Positions 37,184 to 48,912 of a stretch of DNA of 64,000 bases are shown one piece after another. The DNA is from Stomoxys calcitrans. Its lineage: Eukaryota > Arthropoda > Insecta > Diptera > Muscidae. How positions within the stretch are numbered: position 1 is the first letter of the stretch; every line of letters begins with the position of its first letter. The notes under the pieces were generated by a model. The model did not search any database and was not told the origin of the DNA. It saw only the letters and a list, made by a program, of their open reading frames with translations. Position numbers and translations under genes: made by a program. The DNA is taken from NCBI RefSeq assembly GCF_963082655.1, contig NC_081552.1:8028448-8092447 (forward strand). The letters run 5' to 3'.

Positions 37184-38822
37184 CAGCGGTCAAAAAAAGT
37201 ATTCATCATTAGCAAAATTGATAATAAATTCACTTATTTTGGGTAATTGAAGAAAATTTAAAGTAAACAAATAATGCAGTTTTATGCAATAGTTTATTTT
37301 TCGTAATATGTTTTAAAATAAATTCAAAAAATAAATTTAATTAGCGCAAAAAATGCAATTTTATATAATAACACCAAAAACAGAACAAAAAAAGTATTCA
37401 TCATTGATGTGCTATCATCAAAGTCAAATTCAAATATTATTTGGGAATCCCCCTTTTCTGTTTTATTTAGTAAAGGAGGCTTTGCCCTTGACAGCAAATA
37501 TTTAATTTCATTGAAAATATAGTTTTTGTCAAAATGGGTCGTAAGCAAAACGAGGTTTCTGATGAGGTAAAAGTTTTGATAATAAAACACCACAGGAATG
37601 GTTTAACTCAAAAAACTATCAGTGAAATATTAAATAGACCACGATCTACTATACAATCCATCATCAGAAAGTGGACAGAAACGAAAACTGTTGACAATAA
37701 ACCAAGATCTGGTCGACCAAAAGCACTTTCAGTTGGAGATGTGCGTTGGCTAGTGCGGCAAGTTCAGAAAACTCCGAAGACAAATGCGACCATTCTTCGT
37801 AAAAACACTATGGAATATTTAGGGAAGGAAGTTACTACACAAACAATTCGAAATACACTCAAAAGGCATAGTTACAGAGGAAGAACTGCACGTAAGAAGC
37901 CCTTTATAAATAAAATAAACCGAGTGAAAAGGCTAAACTTCGCAAAAATGTATGTAAAACAGCCCGAATCATTTTGGAAAACAGTCATTTTTGCAGACGA
38001 GAGCAAGTTTAATCTTTTTGGGTGCGATGGAAAGGTCATAGTGTACAGAAAACCAAATACAGAGCTTGAAGAACGAAACACAGTTGCTACTGTAAAACAT
38101 GGTGGAGGTGGTTTAATGGTTTGGGGGTGTATGGCGACTTCAGGAGCGGGAAATCTTGAAATTATTAATGGAGTAATGGATCATAAGTATTACATTGACA
38201 TTTTAAAGAGGAATTTAAAAGATAGTGCTGTAAAACTTGGGCTTGGTAATAACTTTCAATATTATCAAGATAATGACCCCAAACATTCTGCTTTAAATAC
38301 CAAGATGTGGATGCTGTATAACTACCCCAAAGTCATTAAAACTCCTCCTCAAAGTCCCGACTTGAACCCAATTGAACATCTTTGGGAACATCTCGAACGC
38401 AAATTGAGAACGCGCAATTTTTCGAGCAAGAGTCAAATGCAACAGGTGATAATGGAGGAATGGACTAATATAGACCAAAATATAACCGCTAAATTAGTCC
38501 AATCGATGTCAAACCGTTTAAAAGAAGTTATAAGACGCGGTGGTCGAATAACAAAGTATTAATTTTTTTAAATTATGTTATTTATTTTTTTGTTTTTTTG
38601 CAATGATGAATACTTTTTTTGTTAAATTTTTTGTGTTCAGCTGTAAAATGGCCCTTTTTGTTCCAATAAATACTATTTTTTTCTTTAAAAACAATGAAAT
38701 TGTGTACATATATATCACACAAGCACTACTGCATCATTAGTTTAATATGTTTTTATTCCAATTGTCTTTTGTAGACTTATTAAAAAAAAAACATTGAATG
38801 ATGAATACTTTTTTGACCGCTG
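37184..38822 (+). mobile_element. Tc1-family transposon with apparently intact transposase (1,639 bp)
   Basis: Ends CAGCGGTCAAAAAAAGTATT and its complement (TIR about 27 bp), in TA-rich flanks. The identical 20-mer CAAAAAAAGTATTCATCATT lies at 37,191-37,210 and 37,386-37,405. Its complement lies at 38,602-38,621, and with one T fewer at 38,797-38,815. These four sites make an IR/DR arrangement like that of Tc3 or Sleeping Beauty-type elements, where each transposon end holds two transposase-binding sites. Sequence between the paired sites is not conserved between ends. Confidence 0.93.
37534..38562 (+). CDS. Tc1-type DD34E transposase, 342 aa, intact frame
   Basis: A single uninterrupted exon. 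N-terminal helix-turn-helix DNA-binding domains lie at about residues 5-115, with the linker SGRPKA near residue 62. The catalytic triad is visible: Asp in VIFADESKF, Asp in YYQDNDPKH, and Glu in PDLNPIEHLWE exactly 34 residues after the second Asp. A basic tail RRGGRITKY may aid nuclear entry. The known reaction is cut-and-paste excision and insertion at TA. Length is the norm for Tc1-type enzymes. The ATG follows 350 bp of 5' end sequence carrying the paired binding-site repeats. An open frame with all catalytic residues implies recent activity or recent arrival. Confidence 0.95.
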   Translation: MGRKQNEVSDEVKVLIIKHHRNGLTQKTISEILNRPRSTIQSIIRKWTETKTVDNKPRSGRPKALSVGDVRWLVRQVQKTPKTNATILRKNTMEYLGKEVTTQTIRNTLKRHSYRGRTARKKPFINKINRVKRLNFAKMYVKQPESFWKTVIFADESKFNLFGCDGKVIVYRKPNTELEERNTVATVKHGGGGLMVWGCMATSGAGNLEIINGVMDHKYYIDILKRNLKDSAVKLGLGNNFQYYQDNDPKHSALNTKMWMLYNYPKVIKTPPQSPDLNPIEHLWEHLERKLRTRNFSSKSQMQQVIMEEWTNIDQNITAKLVQSMSNRLKEVIRRGGRITKY

Positions 38823-38843
38823 TATGTAGAGGATGTTAGAAGA

Positions 38844-39908
38844 AACAACTAAAAGCGTGCTAAGTTCGGCCAGGCCGAATCTTATATACCCTTCATCATG
38901 GATGGCATTTGTCGAGCACTTTTCCCGGTATCTCTTTTTAGGCAAACAAAGGATAAAAGAAAATAATTGCAATATTATTGGAACTATACCAAGTTATGGT
39001 TCATTTCGGACCATAATTGAATTGAATATTGGAGACTATAGTAGAAGTCATTGTGTAAAATTGTAGCCCACTTTAGGGGGCTCGGAAGATCGGTCTATAT
39101 GGCAGCTATATCCAAATCTAGATCGATCTGACGGAGGATGTCGGAGGTCCTAAGACAGCGCACTTTCCCAAATTTCAGCAAAATCGGATAATAAATGCAG
39201 CTTTATGGGCCTAAGACCCTAAATCTGAGGATCGGTCTATATGGCAGCTATCCAAATCTGAACCCATCTGAGCCAAATTAAAGAAGGACGTTGAAGGGCC
39301 TAACACAACTCACTGTCCCAAATTATAGCAAAATCGTATAAAAAATGTGGCTTTGATGGGCCTAAGACCCTAAATTTGAGGATCGGTCTATATGGCAGCT
39401 ATATCCAAATCTGAACCGATCTAAGCCATATTAACGGAGGATGTCAAAGGGCCTAAGACAACTCACTGTCCCAAATTTCAAATTGGATAATAAATGTGGC
39501 TTTTATGGGCCTAAGACCTTAAATCGGAGGATCGGTCTATATGGCAGCTATATCCAAATCTGGACCGATCTGAGCCAAATTGATGGAGGATATTAAAGGG
39601 CCTAGCACAACTCATCGTCCCAAATTTCAGCAAAATCGGTTAATAAATGTGGCTTTTATTGGCCTAAGACCCTAAATCGGCGGATCGGTCTACTTGGGGG
39701 CTATATCAAAATATAGTCCGATATAGCCCGTCTTCGAACTTAACCTGCTTATGGACAAAAAAAGTATATGTGCAAAGTTTCAGCTCAATATCTCTATTTT
39801 TAAAAACTGTAGCGTGATTTCAACAGACAGACGGACATCTCTAGATCGTCTTAGATTTTCACGCTGATCAAGAATATATATACTTTATAGGGTCGGAAAT
39901 GGATATTT
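38844..39908 (-). mobile_element. HINE element, A-type tail with B-type units
   Basis: Starts AACTAAAAGCGTGCTAAG, then TTCGGCCAGGCCGAA. Reverse units are worded CCTAAGACCCTAAAT and CACTGTCCCAAATTTCAG. It ends in a B-kind core (GATCAAGAATATATATAC, AGGGTCGGAAATGGATATTT), where it is joined to the next HINE. Confidence 0.82.
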
Positions 39909-40819
39909 CGAGCTACATATTGGAGCTACATCAAGTTATAGTTCGATTCGGAATATAAATGAATGCTGAAGATTGTAGAAGTCATTGTATTATATTTCAG
40001 TTCATTCGGATAAGAATTGCGCCTTGTAGGGGCTCCAGAAGCAAAATCGGGAGATAGGTTATAAGGGAGTTGTATCAAGCTTTTGATAGATTCAGACCAT
40101 ATTAGACACGCATGTTGAAGTTCATGAGAGAAGCCGTTGTACAAAATTTCAGCCAAATCGGATGAGAATTGCGCCCTCTAGAGGATCAAGAAAACAAAAT
40201 CCCAGATCGGTTTATAAGGCAGCTATATCAGGTTATGTGCCCATTTGCGAAACTAAGCAAAGTTATTGGAAGTCATAACAAAACACCTCATACAAAATTT
40301 CAGCTAAATCGGATGAGAATTGCGCGCTCTATTGGCTCAAGAAGTAAAGATCCAAGATCGGTTTATATGGGAGCTATATCAGATTATGAACCCATTTGAA
40401 TCATACTTAACACAGCTGTTGGAAGTCATAACAAAACACCAGATGCAAAATTTTAGTCAAATCGGACGAGAATTGCGCCCTCTAGAGGTTCAAGAAGTCA
40501 AGATCCAAGATCGGTTTATATGGCAGCTATACCAAAGCATGAACCGATTTGGCCCATTTACAATCCCAACCGACCCACACTAATGAGAAGTATTTGTGCA
40601 AAATTTCAAGCGGCTAGCTTGACTCCTTCGAAAGTTAGCTAGCTTTCGACTGACAGACGGGCGGATGGGGAGACGGACGGACATGGCTAGATCGACTTAA
40701 AATAACATGACGATCAAGAATATATATACTTTTATGGGGTCTCAGACGCATATTTCGATGTGTAACAAACAGTATGACAAAATTAGTATACCCCCCTCCT
40801 ATGGTGGAGGGTATAAAAA
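39909..40819 (-). mobile_element. HINE-A element, lacking its 3' tail
   Basis: Five reverse internal units, a GAC(G/A)GAC tract at about 40,650-40,683, the core, and the end CCTATGGTGGAGGGTATAAAAA. Its hairpin end is replaced by the preceding HINE. Confidence 0.82.
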
Positions 40820-40859
40820 TAGCATAACATTGTTTTTAGCAGATTTGTGTACTTTAGTT

Positions 40860-41465
40860 TGGTGAATTAGCTGATAGAAATGTTATGTAATACAACAGCC
40901 CTAAATTTGCTGAAACAGCTGTAATGTCTGCTTTCCCATTTTCTGCAGACAAAAACTCCTGTTTTAGCAAACATTTTTGGTGTTTTAAATACCAAATTTG
41001 GTTAAATGTGTTCTGTGATGACTTCCAACCAATCTCCCAATTTGAGATCTTGAGCCCCTGGAAGCCGCAACCGTTTACTGATTTGGCTGACATTTTGCAC
41101 GCGAAGTGTTCTGTTACGACTTCCAACAAACGGTATAGCTCCCATATAAACCGATCTCTCGATTTGAAATCCTGAGCCACAGGAATTCGCAATTGTTGTC
41201 CGATTTGGCTGTTATTTAGCATGTAGTGTTTGTTATGACTTTGCAACATCCATAGTTAGTATTATCCTAACCGGTCTAAAACCATATAAATGGTCACCCG
41301 ATGAGCCTTCTACGGCCCCTAGAAGCATCAATTTTTGTCTGGTTTAGTAGAAAATATGTACATTAAGTATAACTATGCTCTTCAACTCAGTTAATTTTTT
41401 GAGCAGAATCCAAGGTGGTGAGTTTTAAAGATCCGGCATGGAATGAGCACGCTATTACATGTTTC
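40860..41465 (+). mobile_element. CTGCTG-family end fused to a HINE-A 3' half
   Basis: 40,860-40,985 has GCTGAAACAGCTGTAATGTC and GTTTTAGCAAACATTTTTGG (see 21.8 kb). From there HINE units run to a decayed 3' end (ATCCAAGGTGGTGAGTTT, GAGCACGCTATTACATGTT). Confidence 0.65.
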
Positions 41466-41744
41466 TATACCCTCCACCACAAAGGATCGGGGTTAGACTG
41501 TCCCACTGTAAATAGGAAAACTTATACCCTCCATTTTTTTCCTTTTGATCCCAATAAGCGAAATTCGAAATATTATGGAGGTCAGTTAACGATAACCTGT
41601 GCCGCCACGACGTCCAAAGTTGGATGTAGTGCCTTCTAAGGAATCTAATAGAGTACTTAAGGTCCTAGCATAAAATTGCAAACTGCACCCTGCACCACTA
41701 CTGTGGCCGTGATGAAATGTGTTGTTCGACTCCGAAATTCCTGC
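41466..41744. other. unclassified, with two HINE 5'-end-like scraps
   Basis: TATACCCTCCACCACAAAGG at 41,467 and TATACCCTCCATTTTTTTCC at 41,524 resemble HINE starts, but no core follows. Otherwise nothing is recognised. Confidence 0.4.
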
Positions 41745-42340
41745 TGATTCAACTTAGCCATGTCCGGCTCCTCACCATTCGTACTTAATATGGGCAAGAT
41801 CGGGCTATATTTGGATATAGCTGTCATATAGACTGATCTCCCGATTACAGGTCTTGGGCCCATAAAAGTCGCATTTATTACCCGATTTTGCTGAAATTTG
41901 GCATAAAGATTAACGTAAGGCTTTTCGACATCTGCCATAAAACCTCAATATGGCCCCATCCGCCTATATTTAAATTTAGCTGCCATTTAGACCGATCTCC
42001 TGATCTAAGGTCTTGAGACCCTAAAAGGCGTATTTATTATCAGATTTCGCTGAAATTTGGCATAGTGACCTATGTTAGGCTGTTCCATATGGAGTGATAT
42101 CCCGATTTAGGGTCTTGGGCCCATTCATTACCCGATTCGCTGAAATATGACACAGTGAGCTTTGTTAGGCATTCAATATGGCCCCCATCGTTCTATATTT
42201 TGATATAACTGCCATAAAGAGCGATCTCCCGTTTAAAAGTCTTGGGCCCATAAGAGGAGCACTTATTATCCGATTTCGCTGAAATTTGACATAGTGACCC
42301 ATGTTAGACTTTTCGACATCCGTGCCCTGTATGATTCGGA

Positions 42341-42757
42341 GGCCACCGTAGCGCAGAGGTTAGCACGTTCGCTTATGACGCTGAACGCCTGGGTCATAGG
42401 GAACGAGACCATCAGAAAAAAAATTTCTGCGGTGATTTTCCCCTCTCCGTGCCCTATATGATTCGGAGGCCACCGTAGCGCAGAGGTTACCAGAGGGAAC
42501 GAGACCATCAGAAAAAATTTTCTGCGGTTATTTTCCCCTCCTAATGCTGGCAACATTTGAGGTACTATGCCATGTAAAACTTCTCTCCAAAGAGGTGTCG
42601 CATTGCGGCACGCCGTTCGGACTCGGCTATAAAAAGGAGGCTCCTTATCATTGAGCTTAAACTTGAATTGGACTGCACTTATTGATATGTGAGAAGTTTG
42701 CCCATGTTCCTTAGTGGAATGTTCATGGGCAAAATTTGCAAATTTGCATTTTTGACC
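42341..42757 (+). mobile_element. tRNA-derived SINE with target duplication and duplicated head
   Basis: Head GGCCACCGTAGCGCAGAGG contains a pol III A box (TAGCGCAGAGG). The B box is deleted or damaged here but intact in other copies (GGTTCGAATCC). The body has ACCATCAGAAAAAA, CCCCTCCTAATGCTGGCAAC and GACTCGGCTATAAAAAGGAG; the tail is CATGGGCAAAATTTGCAAAT. The head and its flank are duplicated (42,319 and 42,445, 126 bp apart). The 13-bp target copy TATATGATTCGGA is at 42,455-42,467 and 42,758-42,770. Confidence 0.88.
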
Positions 42758-42888
42758 TATATGATTCGGATCGGTCTACATATTGATCTAGCTGCCATAT
42801 TGACCAATATTCTGTTTTAACAACTTGAAAAGTGGAGATCGCATTTGTTATCCGATCATCACAAAATTTGCATATAACTTTTTTTAGC

Positions 42889-42957
42889 CTCCTTTTTATA
42901 GCCGAGTCTGAAAGGCGTGCCGCAGTGCGACACCTCTTTGTGGAGAAGTTTTTACAT
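42889..42957 (-). mobile_element. SINE fragment
   Basis: GCCTCCTTTTTATAGCCGAG and GCCGCAGTGCGACACCTCTT match the 3' half of the SINE family in reverse. Confidence 0.7.
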
Positions 42958-43102
42958 AAAAGACCCGATTTCACGATATAGCTACTATGAGTTCATATAT
43001 GAAGCATATTTCACCAGATTTTGGAGAAATGTTGTTTAAATAAATAGTCGGGGTGGTAGGTATACAAAGCTCAGCCCGGCCGATCTTAATGCCTGTTTAC
43101 TT

Positions 43103-44064
43103 TTTTATACCCTCCACCATAGGATGGGGGTATACTAATTTCGTCATTCTGTTTGTAACTCCTTGAAATATTCGTATATATATTCTGTATATATAAAGTA
43201 TATATATTCTTAATCGAAATTTTAAGTCGATCTAGCCATGTTCGTCCCTCTGTCGAAAGCACGCTAATTTCCGAAGGAGTCAAGCTAGCCGCTTGAAAAT
43301 TTGCACAAATACTTCTTATTAGTGTAGGTCGGTTAGGATTGTAAATAGGCCATATCGGTCCATGGTTTGATATAGCTGCCATATAAACCGATCAGGGATC
43401 TTGACTTCTTGAGTCACTAGAGGACGCAATTCTTATCCGATTTGGCTGAATTTTCGCATGACGTGTTTCGTTATGACTTCCAATAACTTTAACAATTATG
43501 GTTCAAATCGGTCCATAACCTGATATAGCTGTCATAAAAATCGATCTTGGGTCTTGACTTCTTGAGCTTTTAGAGGGTGCAATTCTTATCCGATTGGAAT
43601 GAAATTTTGTACAACGGCTCCATGACCTCCAACATACGTGTCAAATATGGTCTGAATCGGTCTCTAGCCTGATACAGCTCCCCTATAAAAAGATATCCCT
43701 ATTCTTGAGCCCCTTAAAGGCCCAATACTTATTCGATTTGAATGAAATTTTGTACAACGGCTCCATGACCTCCAACATACGTGTCAAATATGGTCTGAAT
43801 CGGTCTCTAGCCTGATACAGCTCCCCTATAAAAAGATATCCCTATTCTTGAGCCCCTTAAAGGCCCAATACTTATTCGATTTGGAAGAAATTTTACACAT
43901 TGACTTCTACTGTGGTCTCCAACATTTCAATTTGCATAGCAATTCTTTTCTTTTATCCTTTGTTTGTCTATAAAGAGATACAGGGAAAGAACTCGACAAA
44001 TGCGATCCATGGTGGAGGGTATATAAGATTCGGCTCGGCCGAACTTAGCACGCTTTTACTTGTT
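43103..44064 (+). mobile_element. HINE-A element, complete
   Basis: TTTTTATACCCTCCACCATA immediately follows the preceding HINE-B tail. It has the core (TATTCTTAATCGAAATTTTA) with an unusual second TATATATTC, internal units, GGTGGAGGGTATATAAG, the hairpin TTCGGCTCGGCCGAA and GCACGCTTTTACTTGTT. It contains an exact 143-bp tandem duplication and ends 111 bp from the GGCT-3 stop codon. Confidence 0.9.
43598..43883 (+). repeat. identical 143-bp tandem duplication
   Basis: 43,598-43,740 and 43,741-43,883 are identical as far as I can read (start AATGAAATTTTGTACAACGG, end TTATTCGATTTG). Neighbouring HINE units are visibly diverged. Confidence 0.9.
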
Positions 44065-44174
44065 TAATTTTACGGTAGCACTAGCTTATCTTTTTTTTTG
44101 TTTTTTAAACAGTATATAACAACTTTTATATTTGAGCTACTTATTTTAAATACCATGTACACAAATAATTTAAA

Positions 44175-45151
44175 CTATGATTTTAATTCTATATTATCCA
44201 ATTCCAAAAAATTTGACATCTTCTCAGCCACTACGCCATTGTGTTTAAGCGATTTTAGCCATTCAATATACTCAGGTTCTATTTCCGATTCAATGGCACC
44301 TTTAACTAAACATTGAATGTAAGTTTTTGAAGGCAATCTCTTAGAGGGTATTTCCTCTGGTTGCATTGATTTGAAATCACTTGCAGGTTGTTCGGTTAAC
44401 AAATAAGCACGAGATGTTATAATCTCACCAGTAGATTTCAGAGTGATCGGAACACTTTTTGCTTCATACATGCCCTCATGAACACCTTCTTGACTAGAAG
44501 TAAGGTAAAGCAAAATACATAAAAACATATTAACAGCTTACTAGTCATAAGTTATTTGTATATACTTACTGATCAATATCTGCCAGATTTGTAATATCGA
44601 TCTCCCATACCGTACCCCAAACAGTACGATTTGGATGAGGCACTATGGTGGCTGGGGCACCATCCCAATTGCGAGAAAAGTCATTGAAATCTAATCTGTA
44701 ATTCTAATATAAAGGGGTTTTAGACAATTAAACCATTCAATTATCATTTATAGAGGCAGTCAGAAGAAGAAAAATGTTTAAGAGTTTTTTGTTTTTAATA
44801 ATACTACTTGTTGTTGCCTTGCTTAATAACTGATTTTGATAGGTGACAATAATATCTTCTTCGAAAAATATAGTAAATAACTCTTTTATTGGAACATCGA
44901 TACAATTGTAAATAATATTGACTACACCTGTATCTTACCTCCAATTTTCCTGGCCCAATTTTAACTGCCGTAGGATTTTGTATGTGTATGCGTTTAGCCA
45001 ACATATTACTGCCAAATCCAAAATAATAAAATTTATCTCCATGTACTTCGGGTAAAGCTTGAATTTCCCTCATTTTATCCGCATCTATGGCTGAACTTGA
45101 AATCGAAACCACAAATGGCAGTATTAATAGAAATGTGCGTAATAAATTCAT
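44175..45151 (-). CDS. GGCT: secreted gamma-glutamylcyclotransferase paralogue 3 (3 exons, 221 aa)
   Basis: Exons, in coding order, 45,151-44,939, 44,703-44,570 and 44,493-44,175; introns of 235 and 76 bp, both GT-AG (GTAAGA, GTAAGT; acceptors ATATTAG, TTCTAG), phases 0 and 2. The middle exon is again 134 nt. Residues 1-21 (MNLLRTFLLILPFVVSISSS) form a typical signal peptide, and about 20 further residues precede the conserved FYYFGFGSNMLAKRIHIQNP. Catalytic Glu118 sits in Gln-Glu-Gly at the start of exon 3. The reaction should be that of the family, but in the secretory path or outside the cell. It lies on the opposite strand to paralogues 1 and 2 and is more diverged from them than they are from each other. 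Confidence 0.92.
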
Positions 45152-45230
45152 TGTAGTTGCTCCGTATCAAAATAATGTTTGTTCGAATTCAGTTTCAAAT
45201 GCTGACTGATGAAAGCTTAAAGATTTACAT

Positions 45231-46127
45231 TTTTATACCCTCCAACAACGAATGGGGGGTATACTAATTTCGTCATTCTGTTTGTAATTACTCGAAATAT
45301 TCGTCTGAGACCCCATAAAGTATATATCTTCTTGATCGTCGCGACATTTTATGCCGATCTAGCCATGTCCGTCTTTCTGTCTGTCTGTCGAAAGCACGTT
45401 AACTTCCGAAGGAGTAAAGCTAGCCGCTTGAAATTTTGCACAAATACTTCTTATTAGTGTAGGTCGTTTGGTATTGTAAATGGGCCATATCGGTCCATGT
45501 TTTCATATAGCTGCCATATAAGCCGATCTTGGGTCTTGACTTCTAGAGCCTCTAGAGTGCGCAATTCTTATCAGATTGTAATGAAATTTTGAACGACGTG
45601 TTTTGTTATGATATCCAACATTGTGTCCAGTATGGTTCCAATCGGTCTATAACCTGATATAGCTGTCATATAAACCGATCTTGGGTATTGACTTCTTGAG
45701 CCTCTAGAGTGCGCAATTCTTATCCGATTGGAATGAAATTTTGCACGACGTATTTTGTTATGATATCCAATAACTGCGCCAAGTATGGTTGAAATCGGTT
45801 CATTCATCAAATTCATCAAATTCATGAAATTCATCAAGATATAGCTGTCATATAAACAGATCTGGGGACTTGACTTCTTGAGCTACTAGAAGGGCGCAAT
45901 TCCAAATTCCTATTATTTTACGATTTGCCTGAAATTTTGTACGACGGATTAATTGTGGTTCAAACCGGACCATATCTTGATATCGCTCTAATAGCAGAGC
46001 AAATCTTTTCTTATATCCTTTTTTTTTGGCTAAGAAGAGATGCCGGGAAAAGAACTCGACAAATGCGATCCATGGTGGAGGGTATATAAGATTCGGCCCG
46101 GTCGAACTTCGCACGTTTTTACTTGTT
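45231..46127 (+). mobile_element. HINE-A element, complete
   Basis: TTTTATACCCTCCAACAACG start, core, GTCT tract, internal units, GGTGGAGGGTATATAAG, hairpin TTCGGCCCGGTCGAA and ACGTTTTTACTTGTT. A short ATTCATCAA repeat (45,800-45,838) interrupts one unit. It lies 80 bp upstream of the GGCT-3 start codon, in the promoter region. Confidence 0.9.
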
Positions 46128-46390
46128 TATTGTCCATTTGTTCCAAAGGAAGGAAATTTTTTGGGGAAGTATGTCCAAGGGTAATACCTTGAAAGTTTAA
46201 TGGCATATAGGCCATGGAGATTTGAGGTAAGTGTTTGATTGACACATTTGAAATGTTTGAAAAAAGTGTACATGTTTTACTATAGGTCAAAATAACGTGT
46301 TGGCTTACGGCAAATTGGCTGTTATTGTTTGTATTCGTCTAATGTTGTTTCTTTACAAAACCATAGTGGCTTGGTCTTTCCCTGTGTTGT

Positions 46391-47145
<755 letters not shown>

Positions 47146-47663
47146 TAAATATGTACTTTGTTCTAATTCAACCGGTACTAAAAGTTTGAAGAGAATGGTT
47201 TGATAATGTATGCATTGTATTAAACGAACAGAAAGATGGAAACAATGACGTCATTATACTTGATTTGATTTTATTGTTGCTAAGCTTTATTTATATTGTA
47301 ATCGGTGGCGAGCGTGATACTAATGACAGCTTCTCTTGTTTGTTTTAGGCAGTCTACATTAGACCTTCTAACAAATAGCTGCGCTTTATTCTTTAAAATC
47401 AATTCCCAGTTTATTTAAAAGGCAACTTCCCTTGCTTTAAGATTACAGGTTATTGAAGATATTTTAAGCATAAAATTTTTTCACACATTTCCTTCCGCTT
47501 ATTGAAATACTAAAGATTTAATTTTTGGAATAATTTTTATATTGATTTTAAAGGAAGTGGTAAACATTTTTTACAGAGAGGGTGCGAATTTTGTCAGTAA
47601 TCGAGTATAAATAACGGATATATATTTTTCGCATATCTAAACCTAAATGTGAAAATATATGTA
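47146..47663. other. AT-rich DNA, nothing recognised
   Basis: No frame or repeat that I can support. Confidence 0.4.
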
Positions 47664-47980
47664 AATTGCAAATTTTTGCCCATGAACATTCCACTAAGGA
47701 ACAGGGGCAAACTTCTCACATATCGATGAGTGCAGTCCGATTCAAGTTTAAGCTCAATAATAAGGGGCCTCCTTTTTATAGCCGAGTCCGGACTGCGTGA
47801 CGCAGTGCGACACCTTTTTTGGAGAGAAGTTTTACATTGCAGGTACTACCTCACATATGTTGCCAGCATTAGGAGGGGAAAACCAACGCTGATATTTTTT
47901 TCTGATGGTATCGCCAGGATTCGAACCCAGGCGTTCAGCGTCATAGGCGGACATGCTAATCTCTGCCCTACGGTGGCCTC
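47664..47980 (-). mobile_element. tRNA-derived SINE, full-length, both pol III boxes
   Basis: Reverse copy. It starts at GGAGGCCACCGTAGGG (47,980 end) with the B box as GGATTCGAACC on the plus strand at about 47,918-47,928. Body and tail run to GCAAATTTACATATAT. Short flanking ATATGTA repeats on both sides may be the target duplication. Not a functional tRNA: the head lacks a complete cloverleaf and is part of a repeat family. Confidence 0.88.
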
Positions 47981-48122
47981 CATATGTACTAATTTTAATA
48001 TTCTTTTTCCACATATCGCAATAGTCATTCCGCACTCTTATAGAGTACTAGCTGAAAGCAGCCGCCTCCGCAGCGCTTAGTGGAGATTAGGCTTCAGATA
48101 AGTATTCTTCTCCCAATTGGAC
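47981..48122. other. short unclassified spacer
   Basis: No supported feature. Confidence 0.3.
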
Positions 48123-48525
48123 CTGCTAAAAACTTATAAAAAATAAATTTAGTTGAAGGGCATAACTATATTCTACATACTTCTAGGAACCGAACAAGGA
48201 TGATCAAGAGATCGGTTTACATGGAAGCTATATCAGGTTATGGACCGATTTAGACCGTATTTAGCACAATTGTTGGAAGTCATAACATAACACCACATAC
48301 ACAATTTCAGCCAGATCGGACACAAATTGGGAGATCGGTTTATATGGGAGCTATATCAGGTTATGGACCGGTTCAAACCGTACTCGGCACAGTTGTTGGA
48401 AGTCAAAAATTTAGCCAAATCGGACAAAAATTGCGGCTCCTAAAGTCTCAAAAAGTCAAATCGAGCGATCGGTTTATATGGGAGCTATGTCAGGTTATAA
48501 ACCGATTCGAACCGTACTTATAAGA
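48123..48525 (-). mobile_element. HINE-A internal fragment
   Basis: Three reverse units (GATCGGTTTATATGGGAGCT recurs), beginning in the GGAACCGAACAAGGATGATC variant region. It has neither terminus and stops at the retrotransposon fragment. Confidence 0.75.
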
Positions 48526-48599
48526 AGTCGAATAAAGAAAAAAGGGGAATCTTAAGAAATACCGCTAGTAACAACTGGTATTAAGTTATTAGAATATGA

Positions 48600-48850
48600 C
48601 TAGCGTATCCAAAAAATAGATGGTATTATATAATCTCCTACGACAATCAAAGTGTCAGTTGAAGAGGATTTTTGGAAAGCAGATGTAATAGCTTCAACGT
48701 GTTTCGAGTAAGTCTCAATGTTGAATGAAGGTGAAATGTAAGAAGAAGAGACAAACAATGATACATTTTTCAAAAGGATTCTAAGAACCACAATTTCAAT
48801 ACTTTTGGCCCGAAATCTTCTTAAGTTTAGAAAATATTTTCGATCTTTTT
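48600..48850 (-). pseudogene. non-LTR retrotransposon endonuclease fragment, different family
   Basis: Read leftwards, EIVVLRILLKNVSLFVSSSY then SKHVEAITSAF and TDTLIVVGDYIIPSIFW fits the middle of an APE-type endonuclease: a beta-strand/YIPP-like segment followed by the (V)GDFN-like motif, here with Tyr and Ile replacing Phe and Asn. It is not the family at 17-20 kb. Only about 70 codons survive, bounded by HINE and anonymous sequence. Confidence 0.55.
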
Positions 48851-48912
48851 GGCCTGATGATCCGTTTACTTTGGTCTACCTTAGTTTTGATACAATTTCG
48901 TGGTCAATTTTC

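Larger units (their letters stand above)
41745..43105 (+). mobile_element. HINE-B element, 5' missing, carrying a SINE
   Basis: B-kind internal units (CCCGATTTTGCTGAAATTTG, CCCATAAAAG) flank the SINE at 42,341-42,757 and resume after it. The end is GGTGGTAGGTATACAAAG, hairpin GCCCGGCCGATC and AATGCCTGTTTACTTTT. A reverse SINE scrap (42,889-42,957) also lies in it. Confidence 0.8.

Noticed and set aside
37872..38478. Minus-strand frames within the Tc1-family element
   Set aside because: They are antisense shadows of the intact transposase.
47911..47980. tRNA-like gene with good A and B boxes
   Set aside because: It is the head of a SINE family present in several copies with the same downstream body and tail; no complete cloverleaf.
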